Assembly (NCBI GenBank): GCA_035548375.1
Contig: DASZTG010000044.1
Location: 1-64,000 of the forward strand
Length of the DNA stretch: 64,000 nt
From: JACQAP01 sp035548375
GTDB lineage: Bacteria; Pseudomonadota; Gammaproteobacteria; Burkholderiales; JACQAP01
Direction: 5' to 3'
The notes beneath the pieces were generated by a model. That model saw only the letters and a program-made list of their open reading frames with translations. It was not told where the DNA came from and did no database searches. Positions 31,780 to 41,491 of the stretch are shown here, in pieces. The position numbers and the translations under genes are program-made. How positions within the stretch are numbered: the first letter of the stretch is position 1; each line of letters starts with the position of its first letter.

Positions 31780-33630
31780 ATGAATGTTTTTTTCGAAGAA
31801 GACGGCGCCTTCAAGGCGGGCACCGTGCTTGCCGACAACAATACGTCGCTGCAGGTGGAAAACCAGCACGGCAAGCGCACCAAGGTCAAGGAAGCGGCGG
31901 TGCTGATTCGCTTCGATCACGTCGCGCTCTCGCAATTCATCGCCGACGCCCAAAGGGTGTCGGAGGAAATCGATCCCGCCTTCCTCTGGGAATGTTCCGG
32001 CGAGGCCGAATTCGGGTTCGACCAGCTCGGCCGCGAATATTTCGGCCGCGAGCCGAAGCCTGCGGAAAGCGCGGGGCTGCTGATGCGCTTGCATGCCACG
32101 CCGACGCACTTCTACAAGAAGGGCAAGGGTCGCTACAAGGCGGCACCGGCGGATGCGCTGAAGGCGGCGCTGGCCAGCATCGAGCGCAAGAAAAAGCAGG
32201 CCGAGCTGCAGGCGGGCTACGCAGAGCAGCTCGCGCGATTCGAGTTTCCGGCGGAGCTCAAGTCCCAGCTCGCGCAATTGCTGTACCGGCCGGACAAGAA
32301 CACGATCGAGTACAAGGCGCTGGAGCAGGCCGCGGCGCAGGCGCACCTGGGCATTCCGAAGCTGCTGGAAAAGTGCGGCGCCATTGCATCCAGCAGCGAC
32401 TATCACCTGGGCCGCTTCCTGTTCGAATATTTCCCGCGCGGCACCGGCTTCGATGCGTCGCTGGCCGCGGCGCAACCGGATGACTTGCCAACATCGCCGG
32501 TCGAAGCGTTCAGCATCGACGACGCGACGACGACCGAAATCGACGATGCGTTTTCCGCGATCCGGCTCGACAACGGCAACTGGCAAGTGGGCGTGCATAT
32601 CGCGGCGCCGGCCCTCGGCATAGCCATGGACTCGCCACTGGATCGCGAAGCGGCGAAGCGCCTGTCCACGGTCTATTTTCCCGGCGACAAGATCACGATG
32701 CTGCCGGCACCCGTGATCGAACAGTTCACCCTCGCGGAGGAACGCGAGTGCCCGGCATTGTCGATGTACATCGAAGTGACGCCTGACCTCGAGATCGCGG
32801 GCATGCGCAACGCGGTCGAACGCGTGCGCATTGCGGCGAACCTGCGCCACGACGGCCTGGAGCCGCACTTCAACGAGGAAAAACTCGCTTCCGGCCGCAT
32901 CGATCATCGCTTTGGCGAGCAGCTTGTCCTGCTGTGGAAGCTCGCGACCAAGCTCGAGCGGCAGCGCGGCAAGGAAGAAGGCCTGCAGTCGCGCGCGGAC
33001 TACAACTTCTATGTCGAGAACGACCGTGTGAGCATCGTCGAGCGCCGTCGCGGATCGCCTGTCGACAAGGTCGTGTCGGAAATGATGATCCTGGTGAACG
33101 CCGAGTGGGGAAAGCTGCTCGCGGACAACGGGATTCCGGGCTTGTACCGCGCGCAGGCGGCCGGCAAGGTGAAAATGTCCACCGTTCCGGCGCCGCACCA
33201 GGGCCTCGGCGTGGCGCAATACGTCTGGGCCAGCTCGCCGCTGCGGCGCTACGCGGACCTCGTCAACCAGCGCCAGCTCTTGTCGCTGGTTCGCAATGAC
33301 CCGCCGGCTTATCCGCCGCGCGACGAGCGCCTGCTGGTCATCTTGCGCGATTTCGAGCTGGCCTACGACGCTTATGGCGAATTCCAGCGCGGCATGGAGC
33401 GTTACTGGTGCCTGCGCTGGCTGATCCAGGAAGGCGTGACGGTCACCGGCGCGGAGGTGCTGCGCGATGAACTCGTCCGCCTCGACCGGATCCCCTTCGT
33501 GACGCGAATACCCTCGATGCCGGCCCTGCCGTCGGGCAGCCGCGTGGAGGTGGCGCTGTCCGACATCGACCTGCTGGACGTGACCATGCATTGCGAATTC
33601 GTGCGCAGCCTGGAGGCTTCACCGGCCTGA
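31780..33630 (+). CDS. RNB-domain exoribonuclease (RNase II/R family)
   Basis: This 616-residue 3'-5' exoribonuclease has an N-terminal cold-shock-like region and the RNB catalytic domain around residues 245-560. The Asp cluster is in S-I-D-D-A-T-T-T-E-I-D-D-A-F-S (about residues 246-260). Later P-A-P-H-Q-G-L-G-V-A-Q-Y-V-W-A-S-S-P-L-R-R-Y-A-D precedes a short C-terminal beta domain. It is shorter than RNase R and lacks its basic tail, which resembles the compact RNB proteins of betaproteobacteria. Role: mRNA or structured RNA turnover; the exact class cannot be set. Confidence 0.9.
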   Translation: MNVFFEEDGAFKAGTVLADNNTSLQVENQHGKRTKVKEAAVLIRFDHVALSQFIADAQRVSEEIDPAFLWECSGEAEFGFDQLGREYFGREPKPAESAGLLMRLHATPTHFYKKGKGRYKAAPADALKAALASIERKKKQAELQAGYAEQLARFEFPAELKSQLAQLLYRPDKNTIEYKALEQAAAQAHLGIPKLLEKCGAIASSSDYHLGRFLFEYFPRGTGFDASLAAAQPDDLPTSPVEAFSIDDATTTEIDDAFSAIRLDNGNWQVGVHIAAPALGIAMDSPLDREAAKRLSTVYFPGDKITMLPAPVIEQFTLAEERECPALSMYIEVTPDLEIAGMRNAVERVRIAANLRHDGLEPHFNEEKLASGRIDHRFGEQLVLLWKLATKLERQRGKEEGLQSRADYNFYVENDRVSIVERRRGSPVDKVVSEMMILVNAEWGKLLADNGIPGLYRAQAAGKVKMSTVPAPHQGLGVAQYVWASSPLRRYADLVNQRQLLSLVRNDPPAYPPRDERLLVILRDFELAYDAYGEFQRGMERYWCLRWLIQEGVTVTGAEVLRDELVRLDRIPFVTRIPSMPALPSGSRVEVALSDIDLLDVTMHCEFVRSLEASPA

Positions 33631-33655
33631 CAGTCGTGCTGCAGATAATCTAGAA

Positions 33656-34639
33656 TTGGCGCAGCTTCATCGAGTCGCATCCGCCATCAACGACAATCAG
33701 GCGAATTTGCCGGACACCTCGATCACCGCGTTTCCCCCGCGAGGCGGCCGTGGCGCCAGCCTCACGGTCCCGCCGCCGCCCGCATCCGGCGACATCCTGC
33801 CGATAGCGCTCGCGGTTTCCGTCCTGCTCCACGCGATCGTCCTGCTGATCAAGTTCGTTCCGGCCGAATTCGACGGCTCGAAGTTCCAGGCGCACCTCGA
33901 CGTGGTGCTGGTCAATTCCAAATCCGCAACCAAGCCCGTCAAGGCCGACGCGCTGGCGCAGGCCAACCTCGATGGCGGCGGCAACACGGAAGCCGATCGC
34001 GTTGCCAAGACCAATCTGCCCAAGGTCGCCAACGTCGAAGCCGCGACCAACGTGCAGCTCGCGTCGAAGCAGGTGCGCCAGCTCGAAGAGGAGGCACAGC
34101 GCCTGATCCAGTTGTCGAAGGGCGCCAGCGCGACCGCAATTGCGGATGTCACCCGCACCGCGCCCGAGCTGCCGAAGGAGGCGCGGCTGGAGGATCCCGC
34201 GGCGGAACAGCAGCGTCTGCGCATCGCGCAGCTGGAGGCGCAGATCGCCAAGGAATGGGATGAATACCAGAAATTGCCGCGGCGCAAGTTCATCGGCGCG
34301 CGCACCGAGGGTGTGGTGTACGCGGAATACGTGGACCTGTGGCGCCAGAAGGTCGAGAAAGTCGGCACGCAGGATTTTCCCGATGAGGCCAAGCGCCGCA
34401 GGCTGTACGGGTCGCTGGTGATGACGGTGCACATCAAGGCCGACGGCAGCCTCGAGAAGATCGACATCGATCGTTCCTCGGGCATCCGCCTGCTCGATAC
34501 CGCGGCAAAGCGCGCGGTCGAGCTCGCCGCCCCGTTTGCGCCGTTTCCGCCCGCGGTGCGCAAGGACTGGGACATCCTCAGCATCTCGCGCACGTACAAC
34601 TACACGCGCAGCGACCTCGAACTGCTGTCCAATCCATGA
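33656..34639 (+). CDS. TonB-like energy transducer / TonB C-terminal domain protein
   Basis: This 327-residue protein has one N-terminal membrane anchor (about 47-67, I-L-P-I-A-L-A-V-S-V-L-L-H-A-I-V-L-L-I) followed by an Ala/Lys/Gln-rich periplasmic linker with helical repeats. A TonB C-terminal domain follows (about 245-320, G-S-L-V-M-T-V-H-I-K-A-D-G-S-L). It may energise outer-membrane receptors, but ExbB/ExbD genes are not nearby. The start is uncertain: TTG at 33656 is used, TTG at 33707 is an alternative, and TAGAAT at 33651-33656 could be a -10 element, which would favour the later start. It overlaps aroE in an ATGA. Confidence 0.8.
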   Translation: MAQLHRVASAINDNQANLPDTSITAFPPRGGRGASLTVPPPPASGDILPIALAVSVLLHAIVLLIKFVPAEFDGSKFQAHLDVVLVNSKSATKPVKADALAQANLDGGGNTEADRVAKTNLPKVANVEAATNVQLASKQVRQLEEEAQRLIQLSKGASATAIADVTRTAPELPKEARLEDPAAEQQRLRIAQLEAQIAKEWDEYQKLPRRKFIGARTEGVVYAEYVDLWRQKVEKVGTQDFPDEAKRRRLYGSLVMTVHIKADGSLEKIDIDRSSGIRLLDTAAKRAVELAAPFAPFPPAVRKDWDILSISRTYNYTRSDLELLSNP

Positions 34640-35463
34640 CCGATCGCTACGGGGTGGTCGGCAACCCGATCGCCCACAGCAAGTCGCCGCAGATCCACGC
34701 GGCCTTCGCTCGCCAGACTGGCCATGACATCGAGTACGAGAAGCTGCTTGCACCGCTCGACGGATTTCGCGTCACCGTCGAAGCGTTTCGCGCCGCTGGC
34801 GGACGCGGCCTCAACGTCACGCTGCCGTTCAAGCTCGAAGCCTTCGACCTCGCCATCGACGTTTCGCCGCGCGCCCGGGACGCCGAGGCCGCCAACTTCC
34901 TCAGCTTCGACGCCGGCCATGTGCACGCGGATAACACCGACGGCGTCGGCCTGGTGCGCGACATCGTGGACAACCTCGGCGTTGCGATCGAAGGCCGGCG
35001 CGTCCTGCTGCTGGGAGCGGGTGGCGCCGCGCAGGGCGTGCTCACGCCGCTGCTCGAGCAGCAGCCGCGCATACTCACCGTCGCCAACCGCACCGTGGAA
35101 AAGGCGTTGCGGCTCGCCGAGACGTTTCGCCACAAGCCGGTGGCCGAGGCCAGCGTCCTGTGCGGCCTGCCCTTCGGCGAACTGGCTGGACATCACTTCG
35201 ATGTCATCATCAACGCCACCTCGAGCAGCCTGCAGGGAGAGCTTCCGCCATTGCCGCCCGACGCGTTTGCGCAAGGCGCGCTCGCCTACGACATGATGTA
35301 CGGCGCGGAGCCGACGCCGTTTCTCGCGTTCGCATCCGCACGCGGCGCAAGGACGGCTGACGGACTCGGCATGCTCGTGGAGCAGGCCGCGGAATCCTTC
35401 CTGCTGTGGCGCGGCGTGCGACCGCAGACCGCGCCGGTCATCGCGCAACTGCGCAAGCAATGA
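34636..35463 (+). CDS. aroE: shikimate 5-dehydrogenase
   Basis: AroE reduces 3-dehydroshikimate with NADPH in aromatic amino acid synthesis. The 275-residue protein has N-P-I-A-H-S-K-S-P near residue 8 and N-V-T-L-P-F-K with the catalytic Lys near residue 67. A-D-N-T-D-G-V-G-L holds the catalytic Asp near residue 103, and L-L-G-A-G-G-A-A-Q-G is the NADP loop near residue 129. Length and residues are normal. It is coupled to the TonB-like gene and ends four bases before mtgA. Confidence 0.96.
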   Translation: MTDRYGVVGNPIAHSKSPQIHAAFARQTGHDIEYEKLLAPLDGFRVTVEAFRAAGGRGLNVTLPFKLEAFDLAIDVSPRARDAEAANFLSFDAGHVHADNTDGVGLVRDIVDNLGVAIEGRRVLLLGAGGAAQGVLTPLLEQQPRILTVANRTVEKALRLAETFRHKPVAEASVLCGLPFGELAGHHFDVIINATSSSLQGELPPLPPDAFAQGALAYDMMYGAEPTPFLAFASARGARTADGLGMLVEQAAESFLLWRGVRPQTAPVIAQLRKQ

Positions 35464-35467
35464 CGCG

Positions 35468-36163
35468 ATGAAGCGCGTGTGGCGCTGGACGGCGCGCATC
35501 GTGCTGCTCCTGATCGCGGCGGTGATCGTCTACCAGTTCTGGATCTTCGGCAACGTCGTCTGGTGGATCTGGTTCAACCCGTCGACGAGCGCCTTCATGG
35601 AAGAGCGCCTTGAAGTCCTGCAGCAGAAGGATCCCGACGCGACGCTGCGCCACCAGTGGGTGCCCTACGAGCGCATCTCGATCCACTTGAAGCGCGCGCT
35701 GATCGCGGCCGAGGACGCCAAGTTCCTCGACCATGACGGCTTCGATTGGGAAGGCATCCAGAAGGCCTACGAGAAAAACCTGAAGAAGGGAAAGATCGTT
35801 GCCGGCGGCTCGACGATCAGCCAGCAGCTCGCCAAGAACCTGTTCCTGTCGGGACGGCGCACGCCCTGGCGCAAGGGCGAGGAGGCGCTGATCACCCTGA
35901 TGCTCGAAAACGTCATGAGCAAGCGGCGCATCTTCGAGATCTATCTGAACGTCATCGAATGGGGCAACGGCGTGTTCGGCGCGCAGGCGGCGGCGCGCCA
36001 CTACTACGGCGTCAGCGCCGCCAACCTCGGCCCGGAGCAGGCGGCCCGCCTGGCGGCGATGGTGCCCAAGCCGCGCTTCTACGACAGGAATCGCGATACG
36101 CCGCTGCTGGAAAAGCGCACCGGCATCATCCTCGAGCGCATGCTCCAGGTTTCCGTGCCGTGA
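35468..36163 (+). CDS. mtgA: monofunctional peptidoglycan glycosyltransferase
   Basis: MtgA polymerises lipid II glycan strands at the periplasmic face of the inner membrane. The 231-residue protein has one N-terminal TM (about 9-36) and the GT51 domain: A-A-E-D-A-K-F-L-D-H-D-G-F-D carries the catalytic Glu near residue 80, then G-G-S-T-I-S-Q-Q-L-A-K-N-L-F-L, and Y-L-N-V-I-E-W-G-N-G-V-F-G. The transpeptidase domain is absent, as expected for MtgA. It sits between aroE and lgt. Confidence 0.95.
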   Translation: MKRVWRWTARIVLLLIAAVIVYQFWIFGNVVWWIWFNPSTSAFMEERLEVLQQKDPDATLRHQWVPYERISIHLKRALIAAEDAKFLDHDGFDWEGIQKAYEKNLKKGKIVAGGSTISQQLAKNLFLSGRRTPWRKGEEALITLMLENVMSKRRIFEIYLNVIEWGNGVFGAQAAARHYYGVSAANLGPEQAARLAAMVPKPRFYDRNRDTPLLEKRTGIILERMLQVSVP

Positions 36164-36189
36164 CGCGCCCGCACGTATAATCCGGCGCG

Positions 36190-36984
36190 ATGTTCATCCA
36201 TCCCGATTTCGATCCCGTCGTCGTCCATCTCGGTCCGCTTGCCGTGCGCTGGTACGGCTTGATGTACCTGCTGGGCTTCGTTTTCGTTCTGGTCCTCGGG
36301 CGCCATCGAATCAGGACGCAGCCCTGGCACGGGCTCACCCCGCGCGACCTGGACGACCTGCTGTTCCTCGGCGTGCTCGGCGTGGTGCTCGGCGGCAGGC
36401 TGGGCTACATCCTGTTCTACAAGCTTTCCGACTACCTGCGCGATCCCCTCCATATTTTCTACGTGTGGGAGGGCGGCATGTCCTTTCACGGCGGCTTCCT
36501 CGGCGTGATCATCGCGATTCTGTGGTTCGCGCGCACCCGCCACAAGCGCTGGCTCGCGGTCACGGATTTCATCGCGCCGCTGTGCCCGCTCGGGCTGGGT
36601 GCCGGCAGGCTTGGCAACTTCATCAACGCGGAGCTCTGGGGTCGGCCGACGCTCGTGCCGTGGGCGATGATTTTTCCGAAAGTCGACCAGCTGCCGCGCC
36701 ACCCATCCCAGCTGTACGAATTCGCGCTCGAAGGGCTCGTCCTGTTCGGCATCCTGTGGTGGTTTTCGGCGAAGCCGCGGCCCGTCGGCGCGGTGTCGGG
36801 GTTGTTCCTGCTCGGCTATGGCGTATTCCGCTTCCTCGTCGAGTACACGCGGGAACCGGACGGCTTCCTCGGATTGCTCGCCATGGGGTTCTCGATGGGT
36901 CAGTGGCTGAGCCTGCCGATGATCCTCGCGGGAATCGGCCTGCTGGCCTACGCCCACCGCACGAAGGCCGCGAGTTCGCGCTAG
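36190..36984 (+). CDS. lgt: prolipoprotein diacylglyceryl transferase
   Basis: Lgt moves a diacylglyceryl group from phosphatidylglycerol to the lipobox Cys of prolipoproteins, such as the M48 and LivK proteins encoded here. The 264-residue membrane protein has about seven TMs and the signatures W-Y-G-L-M-Y, H-G-G-F-L-G, G-R-L-G-N-F-I-N-A-E-L-W-G-R (the Lgt signature) and H-P-S-Q-L-Y-E. TATAAT at 36176-36181 is close to the start, with a poor -35. Its stop shares CTAG with the stop of the convergent SapC-like gene. Confidence 0.96.
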   Translation: MFIHPDFDPVVVHLGPLAVRWYGLMYLLGFVFVLVLGRHRIRTQPWHGLTPRDLDDLLFLGVLGVVLGGRLGYILFYKLSDYLRDPLHIFYVWEGGMSFHGGFLGVIIAILWFARTRHKRWLAVTDFIAPLCPLGLGAGRLGNFINAELWGRPTLVPWAMIFPKVDQLPRHPSQLYEFALEGLVLFGILWWFSAKPRPVGAVSGLFLLGYGVFRFLVEYTREPDGFLGLLAMGFSMGQWLSLPMILAGIGLLAYAHRTKAASSR

Positions 36985-37745
36985 TTGAGTTCGCCCTGGT
37001 TCGCGGGCGGCCTGAGCGCGAAGAAGCTGCGGCGGTTGAGCAGGCGGCGGAAGTTCTCGATCGAAAGCAGGTGCGAATAGACCTTCTCCATCGCGCCCGC
37101 CTTCATGAGCCGCTGCAAATCCTCCGGGGGCAAGCGTTCCAGCTGGTCGCGCGCCACGCGATGCATGCCATCGAGCTGCATGGTGAACCCGTCCACCTCG
37201 GCCTTCATGGTGAACGGCTCCAGCAGCCTGAGATCGGCCAGCAGCTTGCACAGCGAGTCGGCGCGCACGAGATCCTGCTCGTAGTCCAGGATCAGGCGCT
37301 CCAGCACGTGCCATTGTTCCAGCGCCTCGCCGTTGCCGTCATACAACGGCTCGCCGCCATCGTTCAGCGCGCCCTGGTCCACGCAGACGACGCGTTTTTT
37401 CTGCGTCACGCCTTTTACCGTCACCTTGCTCATGCAGAACGGGTAGCGGCGCACGTAGGCCGGCAGGTAGGTACGGCGATCCCACATGCCGTCCGTGAGG
37501 ATGAACAGGTTCTGGCCCGGCTGCATGCCGAGCGCCAGCACGGCATTGAAGGTCTTGCCCGCGTCCTCACTCACGAAAACGATCGGGTAATCTCGGCACG
37601 CCGGCTCGAATTCCGAAAGGCTGAGCGGCATGGCGTGCAGCCGATGGAAGACCGCCGGCGTTTCCTCGGCGCGCGGCAGCAGGACCCTGTGGTCCTTCTG
37701 CAGCGGCGTGATCTGCCCGTAGCCCAGCGGTGGATCGATTTTCAT
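36981..37745 (-). CDS. SapC family protein
   Basis: The 254-residue product starts M-K-I-D-P-P-L-G-Y-G-Q-I-T-P-L-Q-K and has F-H-R-L-H-A-M-P-L-S-L-S-E-F, Y-P-I-V-F-V and Y-L-P-A-Y-V-R-R-Y-P-F, the recurring motifs of the SapC-like family. The family was named from a Campylobacter S-layer-associated gene, but homologues are widespread in proteobacteria and their role is unclear. No signal peptide is seen, so it is probably cytosolic. The start at 37745 follows TCCC-rich sequence with a weak ribosome site; longer frames run into the tRNA leader and were rejected. Confidence 0.8.
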   Translation of the reverse strand: MKIDPPLGYGQITPLQKDHRVLLPRAEETPAVFHRLHAMPLSLSEFEPACRDYPIVFVSEDAGKTFNAVLALGMQPGQNLFILTDGMWDRRTYLPAYVRRYPFCMSKVTVKGVTQKKRVVCVDQGALNDGGEPLYDGNGEALEQWHVLERLILDYEQDLVRADSLCKLLADLRLLEPFTMKAEVDGFTMQLDGMHRVARDQLERLPPEDLQRLMKAGAMEKVYSHLLSIENFRRLLNRRSFFALRPPANQGELN

Positions 37746-37780
37746 CGGGAGGGATGCGTTTTTTGCACTATTGTTTTCAG

Positions 37781-37786
37781 TATAAT
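37781..37786 (+). promoter_or_regulatory. candidate -10 element for the tRNA-Ala genes
   Basis: A perfect TATAAT lies about 105 bases before the first tRNA-like sequence and just upstream of the SapC-like start on the other strand. No clear -35 at 16-18 bases is seen (T-run only), so the element is tentative. Confidence 0.4.
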
Positions 37787-37891
37787 AGCGCCGCACAGCA
37801 ACGGTGCAACATCGCGCAAGAGTCGCGCCCGACGTCCAGCTTTTTCCTGGGCGCGAACTTGCGAGTGCAGCAACAGCAGTCGAAAGAATTT

Positions 37892-38073
<182 letters not shown>

Positions 38074-38117
38074 TCATAGGTTGTTCGATGTAAAGTAGGC
38101 ACGTAACAAGAAATGCC

Positions 38118-38193
<76 letters not shown>

Positions 38194-38199
38194 AATACA

Positions 38200-38229
38200 A
38201 AAGCCACCTTGAAGGTGGCTTTTTATTTT
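38200..38229 (+). terminator. intrinsic terminator of the tRNA-Ala transcript
   Basis: AAAGCCACC and GGTGGCTTT form a 9-bp stem around TTGAA, followed by TTTTTATTTTT. It starts seven bases after the tRNA 3' end and overlaps the stop of the convergent DUF429 gene. Confidence 0.85.
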
Positions 38230-39056
38230 TCCGGCACGGTAACGATCCATCCCTCCAGCGGATCGATCCACTTGGGCAATCCGTAGTTATCGTCTCGCCT
38301 TCTCCAACCCCACGCCGCCTGCATCGCGCAGAGCACGGCATCCAGACGATCGCCGCTCGCATCCGCAACCAGGAAGTCGAGCAGCGATGAATTTCCCTTT
38401 AACGCGAAGCCGAGCGGGTTTCTATCCGCCTTAATGGCCTCGACGATTTCCTTGCGCGCGCGCCTGCGCGCGGGCGTCTGTTTCGCCTTTGCATCGTTCT
38501 TGTAGGAAGCCTTCGTAATTTGGCGCGCGGCATAGCCAGGATACGCTTCCAGGGCCACGCGCGTGGGATCGCCAGCTTGCAGTCCTGGAATGCACAATCC
38601 AGCGTCGAGCAGTCGAGGCGCGCCTTCGAGGAACATCAGCCCGACCGGCGGATTCACGAGCTTCAGCGGGCTGTGCGACCTTGCGGGCAAGTCGGCTGCA
38701 CGATGCGCATAGCGCTTGCCCACTGGACGTGATTCACGATGGCCGTCGAGCGCGACGCGGAAACCTTCCCTTCCCAGCGAACGGCAGTGCGCGACCAGTT
38801 CATTCCACCCATGTGGCCAGCCGAGATCCAGAACCGCTTCTCGCGGCAGGCCGAAAGGAAAATCGAACCCGGCGATCCAGGGACCGGGCCTGCGCAGCCA
38901 GGCCTCGAAGGATTCCCATTGCGAAAATTCCTCGATGGCGTGCAGGTGAAAGGTTTTGCCTCGGAGCACTCCGCTCGCCGCGGTGATCGGCTTGCCGGGC
39001 CGCGGGCGGCTGGTGAAGTCGATGCCGTGGATCGACCCGTCGGCCGATTCGCGCAT
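38223..39056 (-). CDS. DUF429 domain protein (predicted nuclease-like)
   Basis: This 277-residue protein has the DUF429 pattern: an early Asp in G-S-I-H-G-I-D-F-T, W-I-A-G-F-D-F-P-F-G-L-P-R near residue 62, a mid-region E-A-Y-P-G-Y-A-A-R, and a late D-A-S-G-D-R-L-D-A-V-L-C-A acidic cluster. The family is predicted to be RNase H-like from conserved acidic residues; activity is unproven. It is four bases downstream of the TPR gene. Its 3' end overlaps the tRNA terminator. Confidence 0.8.
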   Translation of the reverse strand: MRESADGSIHGIDFTSRPRPGKPITAASGVLRGKTFHLHAIEEFSQWESFEAWLRRPGPWIAGFDFPFGLPREAVLDLGWPHGWNELVAHCRSLGREGFRVALDGHRESRPVGKRYAHRAADLPARSHSPLKLVNPPVGLMFLEGAPRLLDAGLCIPGLQAGDPTRVALEAYPGYAARQITKASYKNDAKAKQTPARRRARKEIVEAIKADRNPLGFALKGNSSLLDFLVADASGDRLDAVLCAMQAAWGWRRRDDNYGLPKWIDPLEGWIVTVPEK

Positions 39057-39060
39057 CGCG

Positions 39061-39393
39061 TCAGGTGGCGAGTTTCTTCTCGAGGCGTTGCGCGAACACC
39101 GTCATTTCCCGGACCGCCTGCTGGTCGCCGCGCTTTTGCGCGACCTCTATGCCCTGCCGGTAAGTCTGCAGGGCCTCGTGCAGGATGCCGCCGTCCGCGA
39201 GCGCAAGGCCCAATAGCTTCCACGCGGCCGAATAGTTCGGGTCCAGCTCGAGCGCGCGCTTCAAGTGGAAAACCGCGACCCAGGTTTGCTTCAACTTGAG
39301 GTACTCGCCGCCGAGGCTGAAGCGCAGCAGCGCGGATTCCTTGCCCTGGGCCAGCAGCTTCTCGAGATTGGCGATGACGGTCTGGGATTCCAT
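39061..39393 (-). CDS. small TPR protein
   Basis: This 110-residue all-helical protein has two to three tetratricopeptide repeats (L-L-R-F-S-L-G-G-E-Y-L-K-L-K, A-V-F-H-L-K-R-A-L-E-L-D-P-N-Y-S-A-A-W-K-L-L-G-L-A-L). TPR proteins mediate protein contacts; no partner can be inferred. It is cytosolic, with no signal peptide, lying between kup (17 bases upstream in transcription) and the DUF429 gene, probably co-transcribed with both. Confidence 0.85.
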   Translation of the reverse strand: MESQTVIANLEKLLAQGKESALLRFSLGGEYLKLKQTWVAVFHLKRALELDPNYSAAWKLLGLALADGGILHEALQTYRQGIEVAQKRGDQQAVREMTVFAQRLEKKLAT

Positions 39394-39409
39394 GCCGGTC
39401 GCGCGCCGC

Positions 39410-41290
39410 CTAGAGCTCGATCCGCGTGCCGAGCTCGACGACCCGGTTCGCGGGGATCCTGAAAAAAGTCGTCGCGCTGGAGGCGTTGCGGGACATCAGC
39501 GCGAAGAGCTTCTCGCGCCACAGCGCCATGCCCGGGCCGACGGTCGGGATCAGCGTCTGCCGGCTCAGGAAGAAGGACGTCTCCATCATCTCGAACTTGA
39601 AATTCTTGGCCAGGGCGAGCGCGGCCGGTACGTCCGGATCGTCCTTGAATCCATAGCGGATCACCGCTCGATAGAAATCCGAACCGAGCGGGTGGACTTC
39701 GATGCGGTCTTCGTCCGGGACGTGCGGAATGTCGATCGTGCTCACGGTGAGCAGCACGATACGCTCATGCAGCACCTTGTTGTGGTTCAGGTTGTGCAAC
39801 AGCGCGTGCGGCACGCCTTCGGCCGCCGCGGTGAGGAATACGGCAGTGCCCGGCACGCGGGTCGGCGGATGCGCCGTGACGCTCTGGATGAAGGGCTCCA
39901 GCGGTATCGCGCCCGGAGAAAGCCGCTCCATCAGCAGTTGCCGGCCGCGCTTCCAGGTGACCAGCAGCGTGAACAACAGCATTGCAACCACGATCGGGAA
40001 CCACCCGCCCTGCACCAGCTTGATGATGTTGGCGCTGAAGAAGGACAGGTCGATGGTGAGGAAGATCAGCAGCAGCGGCACCGCGATCCACACCGGCCAG
40101 CGCCACAGCTTGCGCATCAGCACGAACGCCAGAACGGTGTCGATCGCCATCGTGCCGGTGACGGCCACGCCGTACGCGCCCGCGAGATTGCTCGACGATT
40201 CGAAGCCGAGCACGAGGCCGATCACGGCCGCCAGCAGCACCCAGTTGATCCACGGCATGTAGATTTGCCCGATCTCGCTCTCGGAAGTGTGGGTGACTTC
40301 CAGCCGCGGACAGTAGCCAAGCTGGATGGCCTGGCGGGTCAGCGAATAGGTGCCCGAAATTACCGCCTGCGACGCGATGACGGTGGCAACCGTCGCCAGC
40401 AGCACCAGTGGGTAGAGCGCCCAATCCGGCGCCATGTGATAGAACGGATTCTTGATCGCTTCCGGGTTGTGCAGGATCAGCGCGCCCTGGCCGAAGTAAT
40501 TCAGCAGCAGCGCCGGCAGCACGTAGCACGACCAGGCGAGGCGTATCGGCCGCTTGCCGAAATGCCCCATGTCCGCATACAGCGCTTCGGTACCGGTGAT
40601 CGCCAGCACCACGGCGCCGAGCACCAGGAATCCGCCGGTGGAATTCTGGACGAAGAAGTTGACGGCGTAGCCCGGCGAGAATGCGTCGAGGACATCCGGA
40701 TACTTCATGATGCTCAGGATGCCGAGCAGTGCCAGCACGGCGAACCAGACGATGGTGACCGGGCCGAACAGCGCGCCGACCATTTCCGTGCCCTTTTGCT
40801 GGAACAAGAACAGGCCGACCAGCACCAGTATCGTGAGCGGGATGACGAAGGGCTTGAGCGCGGGGGTCGCGACCTCCAGGCCTTCCACCGCGGACAGCAC
40901 GGAAATGGCCGGCGTGATCACGCCGTCGCCGTAGAACAGCGCGGCCCCGAACAGGCCGAGCGACATGAGCGCGAACCGCCCGCGCGTGCTGCTGGTCGTC
41001 GAGCGCAGCACCAGCGCAAGCAGGGCCATGATGCCGCCTTCGCCGCGATTGTCCGCGCGCATCATGAACATCACATACTTGAGCGTGACGACGACGATCA
41101 GTGCCCACGTGATCAGCGACAGCACGCCGAGCACGTTGTCGTGGTTCGCGGCGACGGAATGGCCGCCGTTGAACGCCTCGCGCATGGTGTACAGCGGGCT
41201 CGTGCCGATGTCGCCGAACACCACGCCGATCGCGGCGATCGTAAGCGGCAGCACCCCCGACTTCTCGCAGCCGTTGCCGTTCGAACTCAT
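39410..41290 (-). CDS. kup: low-affinity K+ transporter Kup
   Basis: Kup imports potassium with protons. The 626-residue protein has about 12 TM segments (residues 12-430) and a C-terminal cytosolic domain. Near the N-terminus I-G-V-V-F-G-D-I-G-T-S-P-L-Y is the family signature, and Y-G-D-G-V-I-T-P-A-I-S-V-L-S-A-V-E-G follows near residue 105. The start MSSNGNG (41290) was preferred to 41389 because the extra 33 residues are not family-like. It overlaps no neighbour and is divergent from the RidA gene. Confidence 0.95.
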   Translation of the reverse strand: MSSNGNGCEKSGVLPLTIAAIGVVFGDIGTSPLYTMREAFNGGHSVAANHDNVLGVLSLITWALIVVVTLKYVMFMMRADNRGEGGIMALLALVLRSTTSSTRGRFALMSLGLFGAALFYGDGVITPAISVLSAVEGLEVATPALKPFVIPLTILVLVGLFLFQQKGTEMVGALFGPVTIVWFAVLALLGILSIMKYPDVLDAFSPGYAVNFFVQNSTGGFLVLGAVVLAITGTEALYADMGHFGKRPIRLAWSCYVLPALLLNYFGQGALILHNPEAIKNPFYHMAPDWALYPLVLLATVATVIASQAVISGTYSLTRQAIQLGYCPRLEVTHTSESEIGQIYMPWINWVLLAAVIGLVLGFESSSNLAGAYGVAVTGTMAIDTVLAFVLMRKLWRWPVWIAVPLLLIFLTIDLSFFSANIIKLVQGGWFPIVVAMLLFTLLVTWKRGRQLLMERLSPGAIPLEPFIQSVTAHPPTRVPGTAVFLTAAAEGVPHALLHNLNHNKVLHERIVLLTVSTIDIPHVPDEDRIEVHPLGSDFYRAVIRYGFKDDPDVPAALALAKNFKFEMMETSFFLSRQTLIPTVGPGMALWREKLFALMSRNASSATTFFRIPANRVVELGTRIEL

Positions 41291-41491
41291 TCGTCGATGG
41301 TGACTCTTCAGTGTTCCCGCAGGATCGTACGCTGGCCGGCGCGGTCCGCCGCAGCCTGCCAGGAGGCGCCCAGTGTAACCGCGGCGCAAGCGGGCGTTCG
41401 CGAGGGGTGTTCGGTTATCATTTTGGCGAAACAGGCTCGTCGCCGAGGACGGCCGTTGTTGTGGCGCAACATTCTATACCCGGAGCAAGCC